DNA of 64,000 nt from Nilaparvata lugens (Eukaryota > Arthropoda > Insecta > Hemiptera > Delphacidae). Positions within the stretch are counted from its first letter, which is position 1, and the number at the start of each line of letters is the position of its first letter. Shown here piece by piece: positions 54,401-64,000 of this stretch. The notes beneath the pieces were generated by a model, which saw only the letters and a list, made by a program, of their open reading frames with translations, made no database searches and was not told the origin of the DNA. The stretch covers positions 13,619,098 to 13,683,097 of the forward strand of contig NC_052505.1 in NCBI RefSeq assembly GCF_014356525.2, written 5' to 3'. A program made the translations under genes and the position numbers.

Positions 54401-54842
54401 TTTCAAAATCAGCAACTGACTAACATTTATTTGCTATCCTTGTCTTTAGACAAAGCATATAACTTCATCCTATGTAAAGTGAGATTAAAGTCAGCAACTG
54501 ATCAACAATGATTTTTTATCCTTGTCTGTCATTAGACAAAGCATGTAACTTCATCCTTTTCCTTTTCAAACTCCGCACTGTTGCCAAATCGTTTGTGGCT
54601 ATGAAAAAATATAATAAACTACCAAAATATTCAATCTCGAATATAAAGATCCTTCTTAAGATTATGAAGATTAAATCATAAGAGAATATATTTTCTTGGC
54701 GGATAAAATATATATTTGAGATGGAATTGAGATTGTCAACAAGATTCAACAATAAATACAATTTTTTTAACTTTAGTAATATTATGTCATACATTCTTAT
54801 GCAATAAGAAATAAGAATAGACTGAATATACCATTCCAAAGG

Positions 54843-55275
54843 CTTTCAAAGTCAATGAATAGCTACAATATTATTGGTCTGAAACTGTACAATAAGGTAC
54901 CTCTAAGCTTAATAAATGAGTCTACAGATAGATTTAAAATGAAACTTTTTAACTGGTTAGTGAAAACACCAATGTATTCTATACAAGAGTTCTTGGATTC
55001 CGATATGATTGTTGATGTTTGATTCCTTGATTGCTTGAAGCTTTTCTTTCTTGTTTCAACATTTTGACAGGGCCTTGTTTGTACTGTTGTTTGTATAGTG
55101 ATGAGTATTTGAATTCTTCTGGGCTTACTTTAGATGTATTTATATATGTATATCGTATATACTTTCAATTACATTAACTTATAACCTTCTGACTTGCATA
55201 ATGTTAGTATAGTTTTGACTTTGTCTATTGCCAATGTTGCTTAATGACAATGCAAATTTATTTATTTATTTTATG
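54843..55275 (+). pseudogene. 5'-truncated LINE, last 59 codons and 3' UTR
   Basis: The frame from 54,843 reads LSKSMNSYNIIGLKLYNKVP, LSLINESTDRFKMKLFNWLV, KTPMYSIQEFLDSDMIVDV and TGA (55,020-55,022). The pattern G-L-K-L-Y-N-x-[VL]-P, F-K-x-x-L, W-L and Y-S-[IV]-x-E-F-L is the C-terminal end of CR1/Jockey-type reverse-transcriptase proteins; the complete LINE at 43.8 kb ends in the same style (GSVRDLP, FKKRLSSWL, YYSVNDFL). About 250 bp of 3' UTR and a TTTATTTATT tail follow. It lacks all catalytic motifs. Confidence 0.75.
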
Positions 55276-55299
55276 TCAGATATAGCCTACCGGGACGAC

Positions 55300-56700
55300 C
55301 TGAATAACAGCTATCTACTATATAAGGCTACTATATTATAAGGCACAAAAAGAAACATGGCTGCCTTCTTATCATTTTCACTGACTATAAAACCTGACTA
55401 ACCTCACTATAGAATTTACACAGTCAGTTATTTAAATATATGAATATGAATTTTTAATTAATGAGTTAGAATCCTTGGTAAATTAAAATTGTAATTGTGT
55501 TGCTTTGTAAGTACATCAGAGACAGATTAAATAATAATTACTGATTACTTTTCTATTAATAATTTGCTTGTAAAATGCATTTTGCAAATGTTCCTATTTT
55601 CAAATTTGGAAATTCATCAAGAGAATAAAAAGACTGCAATGAAATATCAGTAGCTTCAATTTTGCAGATAAACTTCAAATTAAGAAATTTCAGCCATACA
55701 AATTAAAAAAAGAAACTGAAATTCTATTCCAAAATATGTTAGGCTTTACTCTTTACCATGTGCTCAGCCTACACTGCATGAATTTGTTCGATTTATCTGT
55801 GTTGATTACATGTCCATGAAGATACATACATTAATAGGCTATAATAGATGTAGCTGATATATTATTTCATCATAATAATTTAAGCTAGTGGAATTAGTAC
55901 TGTGATGTCTCTATTTTTTATATGAGTTTCTATTCTTCTTACTAAGGGCACTCTTTCAAATTTACATTAAAAATCATCAGGTGCTAAGAACTAAAATTAA
56001 TTTATTTTGTTCATATTTAATACATTGCTCTGAATTCACTGAATGTTCATTATATTTAAATAAAAATAAGAAAATCGATTGATTTTCAAATATGTGTTTT
56101 CTCTGCCAAAGTCTATGAGAACATTTTGTCTTAATTACCATTTTTTTCATAACTATCCAGATACGAGGAATTTTCAATTTGAATAAAAAAATCCAAACAT
56201 AAATCAAGACATGAAACATCTTCGACTAGCTATCTCCGAGTAGGTCTAACTAATTTATTAACTTTCTACTACGAGTATTATAACTAACTTGTAGTAGATT
56301 TCCAAATACAATTATAAATGAAATATATGAGTAGATTAGTAATGAAACTGGACAAATTGAAAAGAAAAAATATGCTGATGTAAAAACAAAACTGAATTTA
56401 TTTCGAAATAAAGAAAACAAAATCAAAATAATGAAATAATATTTTAAGAGTTCACAAGAATTAATACAGAATGAGGTCTTCAAGATAACTTTAACTCTAC
56501 ATAAACTTCAAAACAATTATTCAGAGCTTGAAAGCGGAAGATTATTACAAAACAATACATTAAAAACAGGTTTTCTTTCTTCAGACTTTTCAGGCAGAAT
56601 ATAATCTATAAAATGATAAAGAAAAACAATTTAATGAAATCAGAAGCAATTATGAAGAAAGTAATCAGTAATTTCTACAATTAGAATGTTTTAATACTAA
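55300..56700. other. intron stretch with diverged repeat debris
   Basis: A segment at 55,290-55,410 (CTATCTACTATATAAGG, CTTATCATTTTCACTGACT) resembles 15,103-15,195 and 26,173-26,300. The rest has no recognised feature. Confidence 0.45.
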
Positions 56701-56713
56701 GTTCTGATCGTAA

Positions 56714-56887
56714 AGCTGCGTTTACACCAAAATTTTTAACAAAATGTTTATTTTTCGTCCTTATAGATCTAATAGATTGAGCATAACTTATCATACACAT
56801 GATGTGTTTGTCAAGCTCCGTTTAATCTAATAGAATCTATAAGGACGGAAAAATAAACATTCTGCTAATAACTTTGGTGTAAACGCT
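56714..56887. mobile_element. MITE family A, fifth copy, with intact target duplication
   Basis: AGCTGCGTTTACACCAAAAT...CTTTGGTGTAAACGCT, 174 bp, flanked by TAA on both sides (56,711-56,713 and 56,888-56,890). The cleanest copy for defining the family. Confidence 0.88.
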
Positions 56888-56899
56888 TAAGATAGCGTT

Positions 56900-58780
56900 C
56901 TTTTATTCTACAAAATTAAAGCATACTTAAAAAATACAGAATGGTGAAAAAATATTCATAAAATCAAGGTACTAACTCAGAAGATTTTATAAAACTTCAA
57001 ATTACACACTAAACATGACACTTCTATTTTTTCCCGTTAAAGACAGATTATACTAGAATTTTGCATTTGGATGTAAGTGATAGCTCCAAATAATATTGCT
57101 TGTAACTAACGAAAGAATCATGGCATCCGCATGAAAATTTCACAGCACAGCCACTACAACTGGAAAAAATTCTATCAAAATTTCAGTCCTTTCCTGCCAC
57201 GTATAGCTATAACAAGGCCAATTTAATTCTGGAACGATCATCGTATATTACTTTCAACATAATTTTATATAAAATTGAATCATTTTTATAATCATTCTGA
57301 AATGAGTCTCAATTCAAAAAAATTGCCTACCTGAAGAGCCGAATCTAATTGTTACAACATAAATGAAAACATAATTATTGAGACTAGACTAATATTGTAT
57401 GTAACATTATTACTTTCCTACTCATTAATACAAGATTTTATATTATTTTCTCCAACTACAGTCTCTTCAAATTCTGGTTTATGTATATAAAATGCCTTGG
57501 AAAGATATTTACAAACAATCAACCCATCATAATCTACTCAAAATATGCTTCAAATGTCCTTGAATATTTCAATTGATGTAGTATTGTCACTATCATTCAA
57601 TTGGTCAAGCGAAATAATGTAGAAGTACATATCTAACAATAGTATTTGAGAATCAACTGACAAGGTTAGCCTGGCAAAATAAAAAGATTGTGTAAAGTAA
57701 TAAATCTCAACACTTTTAGTTCAGAGATAATTATTTTGTCGTCCCATTCAATATTGATGTTATCTAGTAATTTCTAAGCAAAATAGAATAGTTGGAGATT
57801 GTTTAAGTAATAAATCTCATAACAAATTTACTTCATTCATAATTTTGTCATCTCATTCAATTAATGTTATCTAGTAATTTCTTAGAGCTACAACTATTAA
57901 CATAGGAACCATTTGAATTAAATTCGTCTAAATTCAAACATTTAAATTATTTTCATTTGAATTTGAGAGATGCTAGCCTTTCTAACTTACAACAAAAACA
58001 TCTGCTAACTAAAATAATATTTATCGATATGTGGATAGATACAGAATTTCTTTGGGTTTATCTGTGAAACCTACTCAAAATATACAACCTAATAAGTCGA
58101 CCTAAGGTATATCCTTACTTATACCTGATACTATATACATCTAAAATGGTAAACTAGAAAGATTGAAGTCTTTTCTAATTTACTTCTATTTCTTCATTTA
58201 GATTGAATGACTGGATTACACTTATGGCAATAAGAAATAATAGAACAGAAAGGCGGTTCTGACATAAAACAGGATACCTGGTAAGATTTCAAGCTTATTC
58301 TTATATTTTTACTTGCTCATATTTCAAACTTAAAAACAGAAACTTATGAAACAACCACGCGCATGCGATAATTAACAAAATCTATAATAGATAATCATCA
58401 ACATACTAAGAAACAATTATCATAAACAAACCTATCCTAAATTAACTACCAATAAGATTTATTTGAATGAGTGTTTGGTCAATATTTTCAAACTACAATC
58501 AACAGACACACAACATACTACCTGGTGAGGCATAAATATTTAGACGATTTAAAACTGGCGACAGAATTAATAAAAGAATCAATGATTTGTGGCTATGTAA
58601 TAAAGAAATGAATACACCGACTCCATGCATATCGTAGTAGCGACAACGAAAAAGAGAAACTAGTACATAAATTATTTTCTTATATCATGTACCGAAATAA
58701 ATAAATAAACACATACAAGTCACATAAATCAGAGATAAGTAATATTGCATAAACTTACTCAAAATAAAGTAAGTTAGAAT
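56900..58780. other. intron stretch, no feature recognised
   Basis: AT-rich ewg intron; no exon-like frame with splice signals and no clear repeat apart from short duplicated phrases (TAATGTTATCTAGTAATTTC) near 57,760 and 57,865. Confidence 0.5.
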
Positions 58781-58786
58781 ATCAAT

Positions 58787-58990
58787 TGGGGAAGGAACAG
58801 TTTTGGGCTTTAAGCCTTTCCCAATCATTCTTACTTGAGAATGATCTTGTATATCAATGTATGAATAAATAATATATGAAAAACCTTTAAATTTGTATTG
58901 GATAAAATTGTTTAAGAAACTCCCTTTCGATAGCCTAAAAGTGCGTACAGATTTATGCAAACATACGCATTTATCTGTATGCACCTTTCC
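58787..58990. repeat. LINE/SINE-like tail, then a small inverted repeat
   Basis: GGAACAGTTTTGGGCTTTAA ... ATGAATAAATAATATATG resembles the tail family at 23.95 and 48.8 kb. AGTGCGTACAGATTTATGC / GCATTTATCTGTATGCACC at 58,940-58,988 is a separate short inverted repeat, with ends like the GC-rich element at 51.7 kb. Confidence 0.55.
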
Positions 58991-59419
58991 GCTATGGACT
59001 TCAATACTGGTAGTCAAGCATTGTACTTTCATTTTTTTCTTCAAGCTCATTGCTTGAGTGCGCTAAGATTTAAATGGACACAACAATATTGTTACCCTGA
59101 ATATAATCAAGAAAAGCTATTTGAAATTTGGCTTCAAACTCGACGAATTTACTTTTATAGACTTTGAGCGCTCATAAATAGTTGAACAACGTCAAACAAA
59201 GAAGCAAATCATATGAATCTTATTGGAAATTTCTTCCTCTTTCCAACCATATCCTTAGGTATGTATTCTCAGATACTCGGTTCAAGCGGAGAAATGTCAG
59301 CTGTTCGTTTAAACCCCATATGAAACACATTATGATAAATGCAACCATATCTACAAGTAAACGTGGTTTAGCGTTAAACGTAGAAGATGTCCCTTCGAAT
59401 TAGATTTTGACTGGTTATT

Positions 59420-59733
59420 GAAATTTTAATGACGGTGAGTAGGCCTATTTCAAAAGAATGAAAATGTCGAAAATTAGGGTCGATATAAGAAAATTTAACT
59501 CGACATTTTTTGTTGCAAATTTCATGAAGAATCTATGGTCTTCGGCTGTTACACCTTTCGTGGGACACAATATTTACTGTTTAATAATTTATTTCAAATA
59601 TCCAATGGAAGCTATATAAATAGAACTAAGGACTTCTGCTATTGTAAATATTTGAAACCCTATATAATCTTGTGAATTGTAATCAATTTAATTGGAACAA
59701 AGCTTGATTTCAAATATCTAATGGAAGCTATAT
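59420..59733. repeat. 314-bp tandem duplication, copy 1 (uninterrupted)
   Basis: Begins GAAATTTTAATGACGGTGAG and is repeated from 59,734. Copy 2 runs to about 61,296 because two elements have inserted in it. Copy 1 preserves both empty sites. Confidence 0.9.
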
Positions 59734-59930
59734 GAAATTTTAATGACGGTGAGTGGGCCTATGTCAAAAGAATGAAAATGTCGAAAATTAGGGTCGATAT
59801 AAGAAAATTTAACTAGACATTTTTGTTGCAAATTTCATGTAGAATTTCTATGATCTTCGGCTGTTACACCTTTCGTGGGAGACCCTATTTACTGTTTAAT
59901 AATTTATTTCAAATATCCAATGGAAGCTAT

Positions 59931-60921
59931 ACAGAGTGTTTCAGAAGTTGTGTCAAACATTCTAGGGTATTGTTCCTGGATGATAGGAGACTACAAAAAT
60001 GTCGTATTTGAAGTTTACAAAACTCAGCGGTTATCCTTATAGCTGCCATTTTGTTTTTTTTTTCACTTAGGAATTTTTATCTCAAGAACGAAATGTTGTA
60101 TTGATCTGAAATTTGGCATGAATATTTATTTATGCAAGAAGACTCAGCTTTAAAAAATAAAATATTTTCGTTTTAAATTTTCAAAATGGCGGCCATTTTA
60201 AATTTTTGATGGAAAATTTCACGAAAACTGTTCACTTAAAAAAAATTACAAGAGGCAAAAATGTTAGCAAATATTATCAAGATTTCAAGGATACCTCATT
60301 TATTAAGATTGGTCAGAGAATAACAGAGAAATTAATTATTTTCGTACAGCATGCATGATCTTGAACAAAAAAGATCACCTGAAAAACATTGTAAAATCAG
60401 CTGGATAGCCATATGGAGCCATAGCGAGTTTCAAAGCTTAATCTCAAATACAATTGGAATTAAAAATGTAATAGTGATATTTAAATATTGTGAAAAGAGG
60501 TCATGCATGCAATACAAAAATAATTTATTTCTCCGTTATACTTTGACCAATCTTAATAGATGAGAAATCATTGAAATCTTGATAGAATTTGCTAACTTTT
60601 TAGTCCCTTGTAAATGTTCTGTAAACTGAACGGTTTTCGTGGAATTTGCCATCAAAAATTTAAAATGGCTGCTATTTTAAAAATTTAAAACGAAAATTTT
60701 TTATTTTATTTTTTAAAGTTTTGTGGCATAAATATTCATGCCAAATTTCAGATCAATACAACATTTCGTTCTTGAGATAAAAATTCCTCATTGAAAAAAA
60801 CAAAATGGCAGGTATAAGGATAACCGCTTTGTTTTGGACACTTAAAATACGACATTTGTAGTTTCCTAACATCCAGGAGCAATAGCCTAAAATGTTCGAC
60901 ACTACTTCTGAAAAACCCTGT
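59931..60921. mobile_element. 991-bp foldback element with about 400-bp arms
   Basis: The left arm ACAGAGTGTTTCAGAAGTTG... pairs with the right arm ...ACTTCTGAAAAACCCTGT. Inner matched pieces include TTTTATCTCAAGAACGAAAT with ATTTCGTTCTTGAGATAAAA, and AAAATGGCGGCCATTTT with AAAATGGCTGCTATTTT. AATGGAAGCTAT stands on both sides (59,919-59,930 and 60,924-60,935) and once in copy 1 of the host duplication. No transposase is present. Confidence 0.9.
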
Positions 60922-60946
60922 AGAATGGAAGCTATATGAATAGAAC

Positions 60947-61206
60947 CATAGAGAAACAATAGCGTAAGTAGATATCCCATGGTATAGGGAATTTATGTCG
61001 CAACTTTTACTGTTATCTCAGGCCGATTATTGTCAATTTTTACTATTTTGTTGGGGTGATAGTGTATGAACGGCCACTTTGAGAGACTATCAGCGTCACA
61101 CAGCTGCATAGGAAAGAACTATGTGAACTATCGGCTTGGGATAACAGTAAAACTTGCGACATAAACGCCCTATATCATGGGATATCTATGCTATCGTTAC
61201 TCTATG
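60947..61206. mobile_element. foldback MITE, family B, copy 2
   Basis: 260 bp, ends CATAGAGAAACAATAGCG and CGTTACTCTATG, with internal GATATCCCATGGTATAGGG inverted. ATAGAAC flanks it on both sides (60,940-60,946 and 61,207-61,213). Copy 1 of the host duplication has ATAGAAC once. A 7-8 bp duplication suits the hAT group. Confidence 0.9.
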
Positions 61207-61423
61207 ATAGAACTAAGGACTTCTGCTATTGTAAATATTTGAAACCCTATATAATCTTGTGAGTTGTAATCAATCTAATTGGAACAAAGCTTGATTTGAT
61301 CTAGTTTAGAGATGTCCCACTGTCCCACTGCCGTCATGGCTTTAACCGTCCAAATATCTATGTACCAATGTAGGTTGTGGATTGTAGGTTTTCATTCTTG
61401 TTTGATAGTTATATAGTGTATAC

Positions 61424-61601
61424 CGTGTCCATCCTCGCTGGTGAGAATGATCTGGCCGTCCTGGTTGAGGGTGGCTTCGGTCACATTGTCCAGGTTCACG
61501 GCAACAGTGGTAGTTCCCCCCTCGCCGCCAGCCCCCCCGTCACCCCCGCCACCCAGCTGCACCCCCTGCACCGTGTGACCGTCGGCGCCCCCTGTGTGGA
61601 T
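61424..61601 (-). CDS. ewg: ewg (NRF-1 homologue), exon with glycine run and LxEATL-like block
   Basis: The exon (59 codons plus one base) reads IHTGGADGHTVQGVQ, a glycine/aspartate run, TTTVAVNLDNVTEATLNQDG and QIILTSEDGH, ending with one base of a Gly codon before GTATAC. V-T-E-A-T-L-x-x-x-G-Q-I-[IV]-L corresponds to the vertebrate NRF-1 block ATLAEATLQGGGQIVLSGE, directly before the IPVSMYQTVV region, as here. The acceptor is TTGATTGCAG. The glycine run is not expected from vertebrate NRF-1. The donor GTATAC is weaker than GTAAGT, and the frame would stay open for a few codons to a stop (after YITIKQE) if the intron were not spliced, giving a possible shorter isoform. Confidence 0.88.
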
Positions 61602-61899
61602 CTGCAATCAATCAAACATTCAATCAATTCTTAAACAATCCATCAATTATTCTTAAACAATCAATCAAAAAATCATTCATTCATTCAAATTGATCATTAC
61701 AATAACATGATTGAAACCATGGAATAATGAAAGATTGGAGCGGGTGATATTCACTTCATCAAGATCTTAATTGATCAAGAATCAGGACAAGTATGTCAAG
61801 TTCCTGTTGCTTTCAGAATGTCAATGATTTTATTTCAGCCAGAAAAATACATGAAAGTACATCAAGATTGAACACGTATTTTCAATACAGTAAGTTTAC

Positions 61900-62160
61900 A
61901 AATAATTGACCGAGCGAAGTGAGGCCTAAGATTTAAGTCGACGGTTTTACATTTCTCTTTATGTTTATATGTTCCGCATTTACAGCGAAACGTGGCAATG
62001 AATTTTCATGAAATTTGACAGGTATGTTCCTTTTTTAATTTCGAGTCGACGTATACATACGGTTTTTTGAAATTTTGCATTTTGAAAAGGAGTCTCCTTT
62101 GAACGCCAATATTACCGTAAAAATCAGACTTTAGAATTATTCATCATAAATCAGCTGTCC
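61900..62160. repeat. interspersed repeat F, copy 1
   Basis: GACCGAGCGAAGTGAGGCC, ATTTGACAGGTATGTTCC, TAAAAATCAGACTTTAGAAT and CATAAATCAGCTG are shared in order with 63,236-63,500. Confidence 0.85.
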
Positions 62161-62229
62161 AGTGGACTATAATACTACCCGTTCAAAAACATCGAACATC
62201 TTGAAAATGTATCTTTCCATCAACGTTAG

Positions 62230-62448
62230 TATAGTGAGGTCCACGTTATAATGGCAGTGGAAAAGGATAGGAGAACAGCGTTGCTGATTCTCTGCCTTGC
62301 CAGATTGTATTTCGACATTGTTAAATAACGATCTCGTAGCGTTGCGGAGCTAGAAAAGTAAAGCACTATCTGCTTTGTCGAATGATAGACAAGGATAGCA
62401 AGTCCAATGTTGATCAAATACTGACATTATAACGTGGACCGCACTATA
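62230..62448. mobile_element. MITE with TATAGTGAGGTCCACG ends
   Basis: TATAGTGAGGTCCACGTTAT at the left and ATAACGTGGACCGCACTATA at the right. Inside, TATCCTTGTCTATCATT (minus strand) ties it to repeats at 25.9 and 54.5 kb. It splits a unit related to the palindromic array of 31.8 kb (GTATCTTTCCAT before, GTAACTTTCCAT after). Confidence 0.8.
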
Positions 62449-62835
62449 GACATTTGACTATAATACTACACGTTGAAAAACATCGAACCTCTTGAAAATG
62501 TAACTTTCCATCTACATTGTAGACAGTTGCAGCCAGACCTGACAACAGCGCTCACACTCACATTCCGGGACGACACGTCACGGTACGATAGGACAGAAAG
62601 CTCTATGTTTATTTAGGATTTTTTGTAGACATTTTAAATTGATAAATTATTTATTAATTTTTGAGAAAACATAACAACAGGTCAATGTAACTTACTGAGC
62701 GCGAGGTCTACTGTTCACAGAACTACTAGTATAATCACTAATAACAATAAATATGGAAGGGTAATATGAAATGCAACAGCAGGCACAGGTATCAAAGCTA
62801 TGTTGTGAGAATTGATGGTTTCTTGATACATTGGG

Positions 62836-62998
62836 CCCGTTCTGGGAACATCAAATGTGGTAAATTGTCCGATTCACAAATTACCCGGTAAAAAGTTCCG
62901 CGATCCATGGGAAGAATTTGTACCAGTCCCGTGATTAAGCATGTACCACTGGAACTAGAACAATTTACCACTTTATCGTGTTCCCAGACCGTGCACAT
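62836..62998. mobile_element. short inverted-repeat element
   Basis: TCTGGGAACATCAAATGTGG and TAAATTGT on the left pair with ACAATTTACCACTTTATCG and TGTTCCCAGA on the right. No coding content. Confidence 0.75.
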
Positions 62999-63235
62999 TC
63001 TATTGTGTTATATATTTGTTTTACTATACTGTGTTAAATAAATAAATAAATTATTATTATAAACAGCCTGCAGCAAAAACTTGATGCCAAGAGACTTGAC
63101 GAACTGAGCGACTCAACCTCCTATTTTTTCAGTGTCTCAAGAAATGGTCAAAAAAGTACTGAAACTGAGATCTTGACAAACTGAGATTCTCTACTCACGG
63201 GGTGTTTTATCGCTTCACGAGTTATGTACTTTTAT

Positions 63236-63500
63236 TGACCGAGCGAAGTGAGGTCTAAGATTCAAGTCTATGGTTTGGCATTTCACTTAATGTTTAAATG
63301 TTTATATGTTGCGCATTTACGGCGAAACCCGGTATAGATTTGACAGGTATGTTCCTTTTTAAATTGCGCGTCGACGTATATACAAGGTTTTTAGAAATTT
63401 TGCATTTCAAGGATAATATAAAAGGAATAAGGAGCCTCCTTCATACGCCAATATTACAGTAAAAATCAGACTATAGAATTATTCATCATAAATCAGCTGA
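63236..63500. repeat. interspersed repeat F, copy 2
   Basis: Counterpart of 61,900-62,160. Each copy is followed, some hundreds of bases later, by a GCGAGGTCTACTGTTCACAG phrase (62,700 and 63,556), so the repeat may be longer than the clearly matched part. Confidence 0.8.
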
Positions 63501-63731
63501 CAGACAGGATTTACTCTGATGGACAGTATAAGAGAAGGCTGCGGTTTATAACTGCGCGAGGTCTACTGTTCACAGAGCTACTAGTTATAGAATATAAATC
63601 CAATTTTTACTCCTTTTATTCTATTCACCATGAAGCCTTTTTTGTATTTTTATTGGAAATTGGTATTTGATTATATTGTTTTTGTATTTTTCATTTGTAT
63701 TGCGTATCTGTGTTGAATTGTGGCAACTTAC

Positions 63732-63872
63732 GGTGGCGACGCCTTGCACATGTGCAGTGGTGCCATCCGGCAGAGTGATGATCGGATTATTGGGATCCAC
63801 CTGGATTATGGACACCGTTCCATCCGGGTTACTGATCGTCTGCAGCACGGCTGGCGCGTACTGCGTTGTCAC
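63732..63872 (-). CDS. ewg: ewg (NRF-1 homologue), exon with the SNPDGTVS block
   Basis: The first ewg exon visible from the right edge: 47 codons, phase 0 at both ends, VTTQYAPAVLQTISNPDGTV, SIIQVDPNNPIITLPDGTTA, HVQGVAT, then donor GTAAGT; acceptor TTGATTCAG. V-x-Q-T-[IF]-S-N-P-D-G-T-V-S-[IL]-I-Q-V is nearly identical to the vertebrate NRF-1 segment VVQTFSNPDGTVSLIQV that follows the DNA-binding domain. This is the strongest single piece of evidence for the gene. The DNA-binding exons should lie beyond 64,000. Confidence 0.93.
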
Positions 63873-64000
63873 CTGAATCAAAATATTAAATTAAATCATT
63901 TCATTCATCAATTCAATTCATCATGTAGATCATTAAATATTTCACAGAGGCTTACGATCATACTATACACCAGCAACGTTAGAAATGAGCTGCGTCTAAA

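Larger units (their letters stand above)
33175..63872 (-). other. ewg: erect wing / NRF-1 transcription factor gene, 3' half
   Basis: Six minus-strand exons fit together with matching phases (0, 1, 0, 0, 0) and introns of 2,130, 10,040, 1,305, 1,482 and 14,856 bp. Two exons carry recognisable NRF-1 blocks: a S-N-P-D-G-T-V-S-x-I-Q-V segment and a P-V-S-x-S-M-Y-Q-T-V-V segment, both known from the transactivation region of vertebrate NRF-1. NRF-1/Ewg binds GC-rich palindromic sites through an N-terminal domain encoded upstream of this window; in Drosophila ewg acts in neurons and flight muscle. Drosophila ewg is known for alternative splicing, which is relevant because one exon here is duplicated. 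Confidence 0.85.

Overview
This window looks like AT-rich nuclear DNA of an insect, probably a hemipteran. The evidence is GT-AG introns, long introns full of MITEs, LINEs and LTR elements, and conserved animal protein exons. A planthopper-like genome is my guess from repeat style only. There are no bacterial-type operons and no CRISPR.

Two host genes are supported, each by several exons whose splice phases agree. On the plus strand, the last three coding exons of a ZIP (SLC39 family) zinc transporter lie at 11,593-11,711, 12,604-12,703 and 19,615-19,709. On the minus strand, the C-terminal exons of the erect wing / NRF-1 transcription factor (ewg) lie at 63,732-63,872, 61,424-61,601, 51,271-51,383, 49,813-49,965, 48,178-48,330 and 33,175-33,321. 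The stop is at 33,175 and the 5' part is beyond the right edge. The two genes converge. One ewg exon is present twice, in frame and with the same protein sequence.

Layout. 1-2,300: a GC-richer block built from short hairpins with a shared loop motif, partly amplified as a 57-bp array; the stems covary. 3,981-10,712: a degraded minus-strand LTR element with a gag-like remnant and no pol. 10,711-19,709: the ZIP 3' end with many foldback repeats, LINE remnants and minisatellites. 20,000-33,000: gene-free and AT-rich, with nested MITEs and a nested element stack at 28.5-32.8 kb. 33,175-63,872: the ewg 3' half. Its 14.9-kb last intron holds, in antisense, a Ty3/gypsy LTR retrotransposon (34.7-47.7 kb). 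A 5'-truncated LINE with a complete 942-codon ORF2 has landed inside that element. 47.8-50.5 kb holds the exon duplication, a tRNA-derived SINE and two tandem arrays. 51.6-52.4 kb has a GC-rich tandem duplication. 59.4-61.3 kb has a duplication whose first copy preserves the empty sites of two elements inserted in the second.

Most stand-out observations: the covarying hairpin array at the left end; the duplicated ewg exon; the gag/pol junction of the gypsy element, a single in-frame UGA followed by CUA; the in-frame integrase/LINE ORF1 fusion; a ZIP splice acceptor that is the last unit of a minisatellite; and a SINE tail amplified into a 160-bp array. All family assignments are from reading; no database search was possible.
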